Source: Gongronella butleri (lineage: Eukaryota > Mucoromycota > Mucoromycetes > Mucorales > Cunninghamellaceae). From it: a stretch of 64,000 bases of DNA. The position numbers and the translations under genes are program-made. The stretch covers positions 1 through 64,000 of the forward strand of contig JAIWZP010000077.1 in NCBI GenBank assembly GCA_025201375.1, in the 5' to 3' direction. Shown one piece after another: positions 46,355-59,182 of this stretch. The notes beneath the pieces were generated by a model. It was not told the origin of the DNA and did no database searches. It was given only the letters and a program-made list of their open reading frames with translations. The first letter of the stretch is position 1, and each line of letters begins with the position of its first letter.

Positions 46355-47985
46355 ATGAGCGGCAACACAACTCAAGGAAGCTCGTAAGACGCGTCAAAGG
46401 AGACTAAGCTTTTTTTTGGACCTTGGGCTGCACGCTCACACGCCGCTTTTTTTTTTCTGCAGCACGGCCGACTATGCTCGCAAGCCCGTGCTTGGCTTCT
46501 CGACTTGGTCGACGCAGATCTTGGACGAAGTCAAGGGTTATGGCGGTGGTCACCTGAATCCCTGGTAAGGACTGCTGGACGAGACAAATGGTGTGCCTAT
46601 GTACCACGCGGACAGCCGCCTTTTTATTTGTCGGGTCACATCCTCATGTCTTTTTTTTTTTTTTTTTTTTTTAGGTTCAACGACGCGGTGATCATGGATA
46701 TCTCGTCGACCATGAAGTCCAAAATGCCCCAATACGAATACATCAATTTGGATTCTGGATGGTAAATCGATTCGCCCAAAAAAAATGAAAAAGTCGCGTG
46801 ATTGCGTAGCACTTTGGGAGAATTGATGTTTTTGTTCCATTTGCCAAGGATAGGAGTGAGACCTATGACGAATTTGGGCGGTGGACTTTTCGGAAGGATC
46901 TATTTCCGCGCGGTCTGCGCGCATTGACGGATGATTTGGCCCAAAATGGGCAGAAATTGGGCCTTTATTTGTTACCTGGGATTCGCAAGGACGCGGCGGA
47001 TGACGACAATGTGCGTGTCAAGGGCATGAACGTGCGTCTTGGCGAACTTGTGCAGCAAAAGAAGGAGGGCAATGGGTTTGCCGGCACGTCATATATGCCG
47101 GATGACCACGACGATCCACGCGTGTACCAATACTATGAATCGCAAGCGGAATTGCTTGCCGAGTGGGGCATTTCGTATGTTAAGATTGACGGGTGTGGAC
47201 CTGGCGGTGGCAGCGAGTGGCAGCCCGGCGGCTCGCCCGACACAAGGCGCGATTTGGAGCTGATGCACCGTGCGTTTGCCAAGCACAAGATCTGGATGGA
47301 ACTTTCGTGGTATCTGGACGTGCAATATGCCGCGGAGTTTAGCAAGCTTGGCAATGGCGCACGTGTGTTCATCGATATCGAGTCGTATTCGAAAAAGACA
47401 ATGACCAGCGCGCATCGCGTGTTCAAGCGCATCACGTTCGCGTCGCAATGGGCAGAGACGGGCGTCGTCGGCGCAGAGAATGGATTCTACATTGACATGG
47501 ATGTTATCACGGCAGGCATGACGGTCGACGGGCAATGTATCGATGGCCTGCCCAATGATGACGTGCGTTTGGCCTACATCACGTTTTGGGCCCTCACCAG
47601 CTCCGTGTTCTGCCTTGGCGCCGACCCGCGTAGGATACCCGATAACTATCTTCATTGGTACAATCATCCCGACATGTTGACCATCCACCAATGCGGCATC
47701 ATGGCCAAACCCATTGGGTCAGGCGACGCGTGGAAGAACCGCCGCCAGGTCTGGTGGAAGTCGCTGCCCGACGGCCGTGTCGCCGTTGGCTTGTTCAACA
47801 CCAGCGTGTTCCCCGTCTTCCTCGGCCGCTCGTACGATATTTCTTTTGCGCTGGCCGACGTTGGATTGGGGAAAAAGGCAAAGATCAAGGATGTGTGGGC
47901 CGGCATCCACTTGCCCGACGTCGAGGACACGTACAAGACCGTGTTGCGCCCGGGCCAATGCCAGTTATTGCTCCTGACTCCCTGA
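46355..47985 (+). CDS. GH27 alpha-galactosidase-like glycoside hydrolase
   Basis: Four exons: 46355-46383, 46463-46564, 46675-46761, 46854-47985; 449 aa. It has the GH27 barrel landmarks GFSTWS (for GWNSWN), YINLDSGW (for the YxNxDDGW substrate loop), FPRGLRALTDDL, LGLYLLPG and YVKIDGCG, whose Asp (about residue 185) is the expected nucleophile. DMDVITAGM is the likely acid/base region. A beta-sandwich-like C-terminus follows. The family cleaves terminal alpha-galactosides or alpha-N-acetylgalactosaminides. No signal peptide is visible (starts MSGNTTQGSS), so it may be intracellular, unlike most fungal GH27 enzymes. Substrate cannot be assigned. Its stop lies only 53 bp from that of the convergent TLG2 gene. 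Confidence 0.85.
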
Positions 47986-48038
47986 AATTTCCTGGTATCA
48001 ACATGATTTAATTAAATGGCGAGAGAGGGGGAGGGGTG

Positions 48039-49447
48039 CTAGTGCTTCTTTGGCTTGACAATTAAAAGTACAATCAAAAATAAAATGACCAAGATTAATA
48101 GGAGTATCAGCTTGCGTTTCCGTGTCTTGCTTTGGTATCGAGAGCCCTGCCACAAAAAAAAAAAAAAAGAAAAGAAACAGGAAAAAAAAGGAGAAAATGC
48201 GTGTCAGTCGCCCCGCATCGCACGTCTCGCATGATCGCGTACCTTGTCTAATTGCACAACGGCATCCTTGACTTGCACAACCGTCTGCTCAATGTTGTAA
48301 TCGATGCGATCAAGCATGGTGCCCTGGTCAATGACCATGGATTGCAAATCGCGAAAAATCTCGGCCAATTGATGTATTGATTTGGCAATTTGTGTGATTT
48401 CGTGTTCGCGCTGGTCGATGGCTGCCTCGTTGGACTCTAAAACGGCTAGCTGTGTCTCGGTGAAGCCCTGTAAAAAATTTTTTTAAAAAAAACGAAAAAA
48501 ACGAGAAATAAGACATTGTGAGAAGCGCGTCGCGTCGCTTTCGGGTTCGGTCCCGTTCGATTGGGCAGGGGTTGCCTACCACTTGTGCATCCTCATCTAG
48601 CAATAGATCTGCCGCCTCGCTGCTCAGACCAGGCCCAAGAATATCCGCTTTCCTTGATTCTTGTCCCTGCATCTCTGCGAAAAAGAAAGAACGACGGAGT
48701 TGAGCACGCGTGGCACGCGACAGGGTGGCGTGCGCGACTTTCTTACTCTGTAAATAGGTGGATTGTTTCTTGCGGAACGTGGTGGACACCTCTTGCACCT
48801 TTGTAGCAAGGCTGATTTGAATGTTCCTAGCAAGCTGCGCGTCCTGCTGTTGCACTGACGCGCCGTCGACGTGAATACTCTGAATTTCGCGCTTAATGCG
48901 GTAGAATTCCTGTCAAAAAGTATAAAACGAACTAATGTAAGCAGACGAATACGTCAAAAAGTCAATTTTTTTGCTGCCTACATCTGTGATATCCGATGTT
49001 AATCGTTCAATGGCGGCCTCATCCGACGACCGATCGTCGAATCCGGGTAAAAGGTGTTTGCGGTGCATGCCGTCTAGCTTGGAAACTAGTAAAAAAAAAA
49101 AAAAAAGGCGAATTGAGCGAAATTGAGCTTCCTGTCAAGGCAAAACTCCAATTCGACCTACTTTTTGTCTTGATGGTCTCTAGTGCGTCGTTGACTTCAT
49201 CGACAATATCTACCCTATGAAAATAAAAAGCAAAAACAGTGTTAGTGTCGCGCGCGGTGAGGTCTGTTTAGGCGTTCATCCGCGTTTACCACTGGGGTGG
49301 CAGGACGGACATCTCAATGACGGCGTCGGTGCTCTCGATAAGTCCCTCCATCTCGGACGCGCCGGCCGAGAAGTGGGCAGACGTCTGTGCGCGCGCGTAA
49401 GAATTGCGAAATTGTAGAAAAAGCAGCGTTCGACTACGAGTCGCCAT
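48039..49447 (-). CDS. TLG2: Qa-SNARE Tlg2 / syntaxin-16
   Basis: Seven exons: 49447-49290, 49214-49162, 49085-48982, 48909-48747, 48674-48580, 48467-48243, 48146-48039; 301 aa (human STX16 325, yeast Tlg2 397). It starts MATRSRTLLFLQFRN, the conserved N-peptide that binds the Sec1/Munc18 protein Vps45. A Habc-like helical region follows, then a SNARE motif from GFTETQLAVLE to VVQLDK with the zero-layer Gln in FRDLQSMV/DQGTMLDRIDYN. A C-terminal membrane anchor ends KLILLLILVILFLIVLLIV-KPKKH. It directs fusion of endosome-derived vesicles with the trans-Golgi network. Together with Ykt6 in the same window, it covers two Golgi/endosome SNAREs. Confidence 0.93.
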
Positions 49448-49902
49448 AGCGGTAGCAAAAGTGCGAGTAGAAAAAGCGAGAAAGAGAAAAAAAAAAAAAA
49501 AAGGCAAAAAGGTCTTGGCCCCTTGTGCCAATTCAATCTCCAGCGGGGCGCTCGACGTCAATTCACCCGCTTGCCAAGCCAATCACGCTTTTGATCTCGG
49601 CCCGCCACTTTTGACGCGCTGTTTCGCGTCATGCCCCGCCACACACGAGAATCTGCCCGCACATCGACGCTTGTTTTCTATATTTTATACAAAAGACGGC
49701 GAGAGCTGGCCAAAAAATGACCAAGATGGCCCTCTTTTTACACATTTCATACGAATTCGTTTCAAATGAGCGATCAGCCGACCAGTCGAGATTGCTAAAG
49801 ACAATAAAAAGCTGGGAATCAAAAGGGAGGCAGGCTCGTTTTATCTTTTTTTTTTGCTCTCTTCTTTTGTTTCCGCTCTTTTCTTTCACCTTTTTTATTG
49901 TC

Positions 49903-52900
49903 ATGACTGAATCGTACCTGGACAAACTCGATCCGTGCCAAGTAAAAGCAGTGACTCACTCGGCCAAGGTGCTCCAGATCTGTGCAGGTCCTGGCTCGGG
50001 CAAGACACGAGGTAAAAACGACAAGAAAAGCCCTGTTTTTATTTTTTTACTGACATACGCCCATTTTTTGTTTGTTTTTACTGCTAGCTTTGACGACGCG
50101 CGTTGCGTATCTTGTGAAAGAGAAGGGTGTGGACCCGGGCACGATCTTGGTGGTGACTTTTACCAACAAGGCTGCGAATGAGATGCGTGAGCGCCTGTTT
50201 AACAAGGATTTGCTGGGCAATGGCGCCGCTTACCTGCGCATTGGCACTTTTCACTCGTTCTGCGCGCGTCTTATCCGTGCGTTCGCCAGCGAGGCCGGTG
50301 TCAGCCGCAACTTTGGCATTGCAGACTCGGGCAAATCATCCAGTATCAGTGAGGGCGTCTTTAAAGAGTGCTTCAAGTGCCGTCAGCGTGGCAAAGACAA
50401 GGGTAAGCACCCAAATCACGCTGAAAACGCAGCTGAATTGACAATCTCTCTGCATAATTTTAGCCAATATGATGAAATTCATCAGCGACTCAAAGAACGA
50501 CGGCATGAATTACGACGAGTATTTTGCTCACTATGGCGGCAATCCCAAGTACAACGAGACCACCATGTTTTATCAGTAAGAGACGCTTCATTTTTCCACG
50601 AAAAAGCGCGACTGATCGACCCGTTTAACAGCCAATACAAGGCGAAATTGGAGGAAATGAACTTGTTGGTAAGAAACACGCGCAAATGACGCGATTCGCC
50701 GTCTCAATGGATCTTGTTTTCATAGGACTTTGACGATTTGATCATTGTGGCGCGCGACCTGCTGCGCAACCACCCCGAGGCCGCCGACACCATCCGCTAC
50801 GTGCTCGTTGATGAGGTAAAATCAGCGTTTTATCATGTCCTCTCCATGCTCCCCCCCGCTCAACACGCTTTTCCTCATCTAGTTCCAAGATACCAATACT
50901 GCTCAATACCAAGTGATCCAGCTGCTGACAGCAAATGGCGCGAAACCTCTGACAGTCGTGGGTGGTAAGCCGAAAACATCGAAAAAATCGAAAAAAAAAT
51001 CGCGTCGCGTCGCGTGGTGTGGTGACGCGCGTCTCGTACCACCAATCGTGCTCTTTCTGATCCTTTGTGTCCCCTCTCATGTTTATTTCACGCAGATCGC
51101 GACCAAAGCATCTATGGCTGGCGCAGCGCAAGGATCGAGAACTTTGAAAAGATGTTTGAGGACTTTCCCGGCACAGAAATGACCGAGTTGAACCAGAATT
51201 ACCGCAGCACCAAGAGCATCCTGGCCAACGCGAGCCACGTTGTGAAAAAGGGTAAGCTTACGAGCCTGTCCTTGTGGCTCCATTTCTCACTTTTATTTTA
51301 TTTTTATCTTTTTTTTTTTTTTTTTTTTTTTTTACAGACAATGATCGGCCCGAACGCGATTTGTTCACGAACAATCAAGAAGGTGCGCAGGTGTCGCTTC
51401 TTCGCACCAATGACGAGACGTTTGAAAGTGCCACTGTCGCGTCCGAGGTCCAGCGCATTGTCAAATACTCCAATGGCCTGATCAAATACAAGGACATTGC
51501 CATCCTGTACCGCATGCACAACCTAACGATCCACGTGGAAAAGGCGCTCCGCCAGGCACGCGTCCCCTACGTCTTGGTAAGGAAAAATCACGAAAAAAAA
51601 GGCTGTAAATCGCGTGTCCTGACGTGATTTTGTTTTTTTTTGTTTGTAGATCAGCCAAAGCAGCTTCATGGAGCGCCAAGAGATCAAGCCGCTGCTCTAT
51701 TATGTGCAATTCTTCAACAACCCGCGCGACTCGGACGCGTTTAACCAGGTGATCAATGTGCCACGTCGAGGTGTTGGCCAACAAACGCTTACGCGCCTGC
51801 ATGAGCTTGCCAGCGCACGCGGTGTCGACATGCTCGAGGCCACGCGCATCGCCGTCACGCAACGCGCCATTGAGCTCAACAAGAGCTGTCAGTCGAGCTT
51901 GGCCAGCTTTGTCAAATTGGCAGGCATCGTCCAAGAATTGATGACCAATGATGTAAGTCGGCAAAGCGCGCGCAAACCCATCCGTCGTTTCTCATTTTTT
52001 ATTTCCCCTTCTAGGAACCGGCGTTTGAGATTTTGAAAACGATTATGGAAGTGGTGCACTACCAAGATTATGTCAAGGGCCACTTTGACAAGGATGTGAA
52101 CGTGCGTCTTGCCAACGTGGATGAGCTCTTGGTGTTTGCGCAGCGCTTGGACAAGGACGTGGACATGGACCGCAAGTAAGCATGGACATTGCAAAAGCGG
52201 CATTGCACAAATTGCCCAATTTGAGGACCATGAACAGCGGCTCATTCCGCGTTTTTATTTTTATTTTTATAGGGAGGGCAAGGACACAGACACCAAGATG
52301 CAGCGCTTTTTGGATGCCGTGTCACTTTGGAGCTCCAAGCACGACAATGACAGCCAACATAACTACGAGGACGGTGTAAGCGACATCTCAATTTGTGCCC
52401 AACAATGGGATCTCACCCTTTGTGTTGCTTTTTATACGCAATTAGAGCGTCCAATGCTTGACCATGCATGGTGCCAAGGGCCTGGAGTGGCCTGTCGTCT
52501 TCATCATTGGCTGTGAGGAAGGCTACATGCCTGCATTCTTTGCCGTGAATAGCTCACTCAAGATGCTCATTGAAGAAACGTAAGAAAAAACACGACGGGG
52601 ATGAATGACGCGTCCACTGGACTCACTGCGCGTTTTTTTTTTTTTTTATCTAGCCGTGTGCTGTATGTCGCCATGACGCGCGCAAAGTGCTTCCTGTACA
52701 TGACATACACCAAAGAGCGCACCACATCCTTTGGTGTGAGACCATCGACGCTTTCGCGCTTCATCTACGACCTGCCCGAGGACACGGCGCAGCTAAAGAC
52801 ACCCACGTGGAACAAGGAGGTGCGCACTTGGGTCGCCAATCTCTTGTCGCGGCCCGCCATCGAGGAGGATCCCAAAAATCCATTGGAATCTATTGGCGAT

Positions 52901-52922
52901 GACTTCCCTGCCACTGATATCA

Positions 52923-52959
<37 letters not shown>

Positions 52960-53787
52960 TCGCCCTCTTTGCTCCATGACGACGAGCTGCGCGTGTAGGG
53001 TGTCGTGGGCTTATGCCAATTGTGTCTTTTTTTTCCCCTATTTTACAACGATACTCAGACGAATTTGTGACATAGTGAGTCGGATGACGATTTCGACGAA
53101 GACGAAATACCTCTATTGAGCAGGTGTGCGTCGTCACGAGCACTGCCCTCGTCTATCAGGGCGGCCTCATCAAGATCTGCCACTGCCACCTCTTCACAGC
53201 CCTATCGCAATCCTCATCACACCAAACCTGCCGCCCGCCCCATCCCTCAAACTGGCTTCATGTCAGCCAAAAAAGCCTTTTCACAACCAACACCCTCCAT
53301 TTATTCCCAATCATCGTCGTCTTCTTCTTCATCTGCCACCACTGCCCGCAAAACCAAGCGCTCGTACGAGCAATTCTCCGCCAATTACGCCAATTCCGCC
53401 AATTCTGTGCTCCCTGGCTTCTCGTCCGCCAAAAAGATCGCCACGACCTTCAATTCATCCAATTCATCAGCATCAGCCGCCACATCCTCGTCCAATGGCT
53501 CCAGCCAACACGCAGCGTGTCAGACACCCAAAAAGTCGCGTAAGGAGATCCTACGGAACTGCCTGGCTCATGGGATTGCCAATGCCATGCATGAACGCTC
53601 ATATTTCACGCTGGAACAGGCCATTGATGAAGTGAAATCCCGCGTCAACGAAGCAAATGTGACCATTTTCGACGCAAAGGTCAAAGCCCTGGTCACCGAG
53701 AGCCTGGATCTTTGCGTCACCAAGGGCCAGCTTGAAATGCGGAAAAACAGCAAGGAAACACGTTATTATAATAACCAAGATCCATGA
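49903..53787 (+). CDS. SRS2: UvrD-family 3'-5' DNA helicase, SRS2-like
   Basis: Fourteen exons, all phases agreeing, 940 aa: 49903-50011, 50088-50402, 50464-50575, 50632-50668, 50726-50815, 50883-50964, 51096-51251, 51338-51576, 51650-51952, 52015-52175, 52273-52375, 52446-52579, 52654-52923, 53076-53787. Superfamily 1 motifs are LDPCQVKAV (Q), AGPGSGKTR (I), [14 protein letters not shown] (Ia), [13 protein letters not shown] (Ib), VLVDEFQDTN (II), [13 protein letters not shown] (III), [12 protein letters not shown] (IV), [14 protein letters not shown] (V) and [10 protein letters not shown] (VI). The segment before motif VI is shortened compared with the usual EEERR form. The tail is Ser-rich with two similar motifs, GFMSAKKAF and GFSSAKK, and a predicted helical end. 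Srs2-type helicases remove Rad51 from single-stranded DNA and restrain recombination. Confidence 0.92.
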
Positions 53788-53802
53788 ATTTTCCCCCTTT
53801 TT

Positions 53803-53808
53803 AATAAA
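53803..53808 (+). terminator. Candidate polyadenylation signal, helicase gene
   Basis: AATAAA lies 16 bp after the helicase stop codon. Confidence 0.45.
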
Positions 53809-54016
53809 TTGAAGATGAATTTGTGCTCTTTTTTAAAATGATTAAGACACGAGCGAGTAAGCTGGAGGCATAAGATTGTCTTTATATATACACAATTCGA
53901 ATGGGATAAAAAAAAAAAGGGGATTAAAACATTATACAAGGGAAAAGGCATAAGCAAAGGGGGGATGGCATCAAAAAAAAAAAAAAAAAGAAAGGAGGGA
54001 ACAAAGGGAAAAGAAT

Positions 54017-55397
54017 CTACGTGGACAATGTGGTGACCTCGACCTCCCATTTGGCATACTCGTCGCGGAAGCTGTTTAGCTTTTCCATGGAATAGCTGAA
54101 GTAATCATAGTCAATTTCACTCTGGGATGCCTGGATGAGGCCCCAGATGCCCCATGACAGGTGCACGGTCATGACCCAAGCGAGGACCTCGCGCTGCAGC
54201 TCGTCAACGGTGGTGTCCACGCCCAATTCATGCTTCATCGTCTCCAAGTACGCGCCAAGGAACACGCGCTGCTCTTCGTCCGTCGGGAATGGCAAGGACA
54301 TGTACTCGGCCTTGTCGCCGTGATAATCGTATCGCCACTCAACAAAGTGGTTGGCAATGTCATAGCCGCGTGGATTGTATCCAGAGTATTCGAAATCCAC
54401 CAAAACAAGCGAGCCCTTGCCTTCACGTCGCAAAATGTTGCCGTATTGAAGCTGGAAAAAAAAGAGAAAAATCAGAAATCAGTCTTTTTGCAAAGGCCAA
54501 TGGCACGTGATCTTGCTCTTTTTTTTTTTTCTTTTTTTTTTTTTTTACATCGTTGTGGCCAAAGACGACGGGGCTGTTGATGTGATGAGTCAAGAATGCC
54601 TTTGTGGCCTCGATTTCGCGTGCAAGGCGGTCAAAATCAAAAGCATCGAGAATTGGAGTCGTTTTCGGGTTGCGATTCTTGACGACGGGCAGGACACGGG
54701 CGAGCATGCTGTGCCACTTGTCAATGGTCTTCCAGATCTCCAATTGGCCATTCTCAGGGTATGGATAGATAGAGATCAGCGCATGTTGACGCGCGACGCA
54801 TTGCGCGATTTGACGCGATGTCTCGGGGACGCGCACATCTTCGTGATGCAGTGTCGTTGACGGCACATACTCCTCAAAGCGGCCATTGCCAAACACGGCA
54901 AGCAATCGCGGACCCATATGCAGCCGCCCTAGTCGCTCTAACCACATCAATTCCTTCTCGCGATCAATAAACTCATCCGCTCCAATGCCATACACACGAA
55001 GCAGCTTGCGCGTGTTGCGGTACGTCACAAAGAAGATCGCACTGAAAGAAAAAGAATCAATGGTTTTGATCTTGGCAAAAAAAAAAAAAAAAAACTTGAT
55101 CCGCTTACTTTGTCAGTGCACCACTCACGCGTTCCAGCTCCACCGCATCTCTATCTTGGATCCAGCCAGGAAAGAGATCATGACACACGGCAAAGATAGC
55201 GTCTAGCAGCGCGTCGCCCTTGAGCTCCCTGGAAAAGTAGGATAAGAACCGGATCTGCTTGTTTTTTTTGGAGTTTTTTGTTTTTTTTTTTCTTACAGAA
55301 GATCGATGACGGTCTCGCAGGTAGGCACCTTGAAGTTGCCTGACTGCGGCCGCGCCATTTTGGGGCGAATAGGCTTAGACGCTTCGTGGTTGGACAT
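54017..55397 (-). CDS. Choline/ethanolamine kinase
   Basis: Four exons: 55397-55297, 55228-55109, 55041-54549, 54451-54017; 382 aa. Typical blocks are ELERVSGALTNAIFFV (nucleotide-binding lobe), VYGIGADEFIDREKEL, Brenner's motif HNDLQYGNIL split by the last intron, and the choline-kinase motif VDFEYSGYNPRGYDIANHFVEW with the metal-binding Asp. It phosphorylates choline or ethanolamine with ATP, the first step of the Kennedy pathway for phosphatidylcholine and phosphatidylethanolamine. I cannot decide between choline and ethanolamine preference. The 229-bp space to the convergent helicase gene contains both 3' ends. Confidence 0.93.
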
Positions 55398-58300
55398 GGC
55401 AAGTAAAGAAAAAAAAATATAAAAAAAAAGAGTAGAAGCAGAAAGAACGGCGCAGAAAAGGGCAGGGGCTGCTCTTTTCATGATGTCAAAAAAAAAAAAA
55501 AAACCTTGCCCTTTTTGGTAGAACGAAACCCCACGACCTTTCTGAACTGGTTTCACACGCCTTTGTGCAACCAATCGTAGCGCTCAAATGACAGGAACAC
55601 GAGCGCACTTGAGGACACGCTCCCTCCCCTCCCCTTTGGCTTGTAAATCCAACTGACAACATGCGCTGCCACTTGAACCTTGATCAATGCCGACCTGTCA
55701 GGCGCTTAAACACGACGTTCCGACCACATCCCCTTGCAAATGCATGACATGCAACCCGCAAACACAAAGAAACCACGCAATCATGTGACATTTTTTTCCT
55801 TTTTTGCACGCAAGTTCCTTATCTCGCCCTTGCCCTTGCACTCACATGATGCCAGAGCGAATGACATTGTTTTAGGGGTGCCTCATCGTATTATGTGAGT
55901 CAAAATTCCAATGACATACGAGCTGGCGGCCATTTTGGCTTTGTTTTACAATCCCCTTTTTCGCAAATTGAGACGTGGCAGGGCGGGGATGACCGTGCGT
56001 ATGCAGTAGCAGCAATTGATCATGCTGCGCCATCGATGCAAAAGCACAAAGTATCAAGATGAACGATTTATTTGCATTTTCATGCCCCCCGACGGCCCAA
56101 TCGTGAATGGCACCAAGTGACAGGCAGGTGGGTCACGTGAGGCACATGCTTTGTTTGTTTGACAAATAGAATCCCGTTGGATGGGTCGTGTGCCAATTTC
56201 AAATGGGATGAAATGTTTCACTCTTGATTTGCTCAGCATGTGCCCTGAAAAGGGCACTGCGCACTGGCGTGACAAAGATGCCCATTTCACGGCCCCACAA
56301 GAAGAAACAGGGGCAACCAGCATCTAGCGTGACTTGGGTAAGTAAAGGGCGGGTTTACTAGAAAAATGCTAAAACTTGTGCTTTTCTTTCGGCAGCTCTT
56401 TCGTAAACCTCTTCCTTTTAATGCACATGTACGCGCCTATGAAAATTCAAATCACGTTTGATATCAACCGTAGCGCGTCGGCTTGAACCATTCTGGACAA
56501 GAACATCCTTATTTTTGCCAAATCATGCCAATTTGAGCTTGTTGGTGTTCCAGTTAGTCAATTTCCGTCAAAACCTGTAATTGTTGCATCTTTGCCTGAA
56601 AGATCAACGCTTTAAAATTTGGGACCGTTTGGACAAGAGTCAGAGAAGAAGCTCTATAAGCTGTCGTTTTACCAGACATCTTATCATAAAGTCGACAGGT
56701 TCACTCGTTGAAGCGCCAAAACACGTCGCAAAGTGATGCGCTGCGCTGGAAACCCCATGTAGGTACGACTCACGGACCGTCAAAAGCCTCTGTCGTGCAC
56801 CAACCGCAAATCAAATTTTATGCGTGACGAGTTCTCAGAAAGAAAACCGGAAAAATAGGTCCTCAGAATTGTGTCAAACTCCCGCATAAGATGAAGTGCA
56901 TCGCGAAACCACGAAAAATAGCAAAAGCGTGCGCGATCGATCTGGCCGGTAGCGAGCAATGTCTGTTTTTAGTTAAAACTTTGCACGCCATTTTCACTAC
57001 AAATACGCGTTGATACAGCTGCGCTGACGCGTCCACTCACAAGAGACACTCCAGATGCGGGGCGCTGATGCAAAAAACCGAGCATGAACAACCAAACTGA
57101 CTCGCTTTTAGGTCGCGTCAAAACTAATAGTAATTTTTGCCACGCGTTACTTTTGCCAAAAATAATCTCTTTCTACTGATCACGGACACGCCCATATGTG
57201 TTAGCGTCTGCTCTTTCTGATGAGCCAACTTTCAAGGCGGTGCAGCCGATGGTCGTTAAGTTTCCCTTGGGGTGAAAATTTGCATCTTTTCGCGTTTTTC
57301 GCGACAACCAGACAACGGATTCCCGGTTTTTATCGTGTTTCCATCGGTGAATGATGATGGGTGCACCATGTGGTCGAGTGGCACGGCGATCCATGGACCT
57401 AAATTTGGCGCTTTTCAAATTCACGACTATATCCCTAGGAAAATTGGCCATTTTCGAAAATCATCATTGCGCACCATCCAGTGGTCGCAGAGCCCCAAGG
57501 TTGGGTTCATTCGGACGAGGAGACATCAACGAATCGGTGCAATGATCAAGTGCTTGTTTGTATTGTGAATCCATGGACATGCAGCCAATATACGATAGAA
57601 TGATTCTAATTGCTATATACTAGGCAACTAGTTGAACAAAGGTCGTTTTTTATTGCATAGCACTGCAAGCGTTGAAATCTAGAGCATCGGCGATACATGT
57701 CATCAGCAGCTATCTTGTCGCGATCGAGAAGAGGAATTAGCTAAAAGAAGAAAAATGAATAAAGCAGCTGATTCTGTCTATTTCAACCTTGTACCATGGG
57801 TGCCTAAATTGTGGCACTTAGTGGTTCGCGCTCTTCTGCTTCGCTTTTGTGATGTTTTTCCTGCGTTACTTGCTCCTCTATGGGTGCACGTCTAAAAGCA
57901 AGCGTAGCACGTCAAGTTTCGCTTGCTCTGCTTCGTGAACGCACACGATTGCCAGTGTCTCCAATGTGGTCCCAAAGGTTGGCTTTGGGCTTCTTTTTCA
58001 ATTGAGCCATCGTGCAAATTAATTGAATGTCTTGGCGGGTAATTTCACAACAATTCTGCCCCATAAAAGATTTCCCACTGGGCCCGTCCCTTGTTTGCAG
58101 CCCCGGCATCAAAAGCCAGCGCGATCCACGGGACATTCTCATAGCCCGCTTTCGGATGAACCAATCAGCAGACCGAGTGGACATCTTGTTGTGGCCAGTT
58201 GAGGGCAAATGGCCTCGGCATCGCTACAATTGCTCTGTTTCTTGGGACGCATCGCCCGATCGTCTCCAAACTTGGCACACGAGGAGCCCTCGTTGCTATC

Positions 58301-59182
58301 TATCTGGTGGACTAATGATTAGACCCATTGCGCTTTCGAGTGGCATGTTTGGCACGCGTCTGTTTTTTAAAGGGGGAGATTTTTCAGCCGCGACAATACC
58401 TTCATTTAGGACTAGCCCGGGGACGGATTGCCCTTTGTTTCTAGTGAATTTGCCCGAAATGAATCTGTTGTTTTTCGGGATAAAAAGGCACATTGTGAAT
58501 CATCGTTGGCAGTCAAATTCACAAAGCACACGGAACCCAATATAAAAGGGAGGAGCAACACGCGCGTCCCCGCGTCCGCGCGTCTTGAACCTAGAGTTGG
58601 AGTAACAGAAGGGTCTTTGCGCGTTCCACATCGAGTGTCGAGAATTCTTGGCCCATGCAAGTCATCAATTTTTCATTCATGCACCTTTTGGCCAAGCGCC
58701 AGGCTTGCCTGCCTCAAAAGGAGTTCTGCGCTGATAAAAAGAGTTTTTTTGTGTCACCGTCATCGGGTGCCTTGGCTTGGAAACGTGCCTCGTGCATTGA
58801 GGCTCCATTCCCCGGGTTGAACAAAACAAAAAAACAAAAATGAGCTGACAGGGCAATGAGCCTGCTTTCATCCCACGGCCAATTGCAGGTGTACCACGGC
58901 ACACCAACTCTTTTTCTGTGCGAATAGATGAATCAGGGGCCATGTTGGTGAGGCTATGGATGTATCGTTGGCGCACAATGGCTGCGTGGTGGTGCGCAAT
59001 GGCACTCGAGAAAGAAAAAAGACGCGCGCCCGCGGACAAGGGCGTGCCGTGTGTTTCTCGTTTTCTCATGCCTTTTGTTCAGAAGCCAGACAATGAATGG
59101 AAAACCAAGAAGATGCACCGAGGTCGTACAAGACAATCGGAACCCAAAGCTTGCTTAAATCTTGTTTTGTCGCGCGCACACC
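55398..59182. other. Gene-poor region with inverted R2 copy
   Basis: No reading frame resembles a known gene. It includes R2 copy 3 on the minus strand (about 56560-57520). Frames near 58027-58545 and 58428-58820 are overlapping and lack any recognisable domain. Confidence 0.55.
56560..57520 (-). repeat. Dispersed repeat R2, copy 3 (inverted)
   Basis: The reverse complement aligns with 16370-17280 of copy 1 over its whole length: gaccactgg, atttaggtccatggatcgcc, gctctttctgatgagccaactttcaag (as reverse complement), tgctcggttttttgcatca and tttgcgacg.gtttt. Frames are interrupted in all copies. Confidence 0.75.

Noticed and set aside
58027..58820. Overlapping frames of 130-170 codons in the 58-kb region
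   Set aside because: No start context, domain, or intron structure; two frames overlap with similar weak quality.
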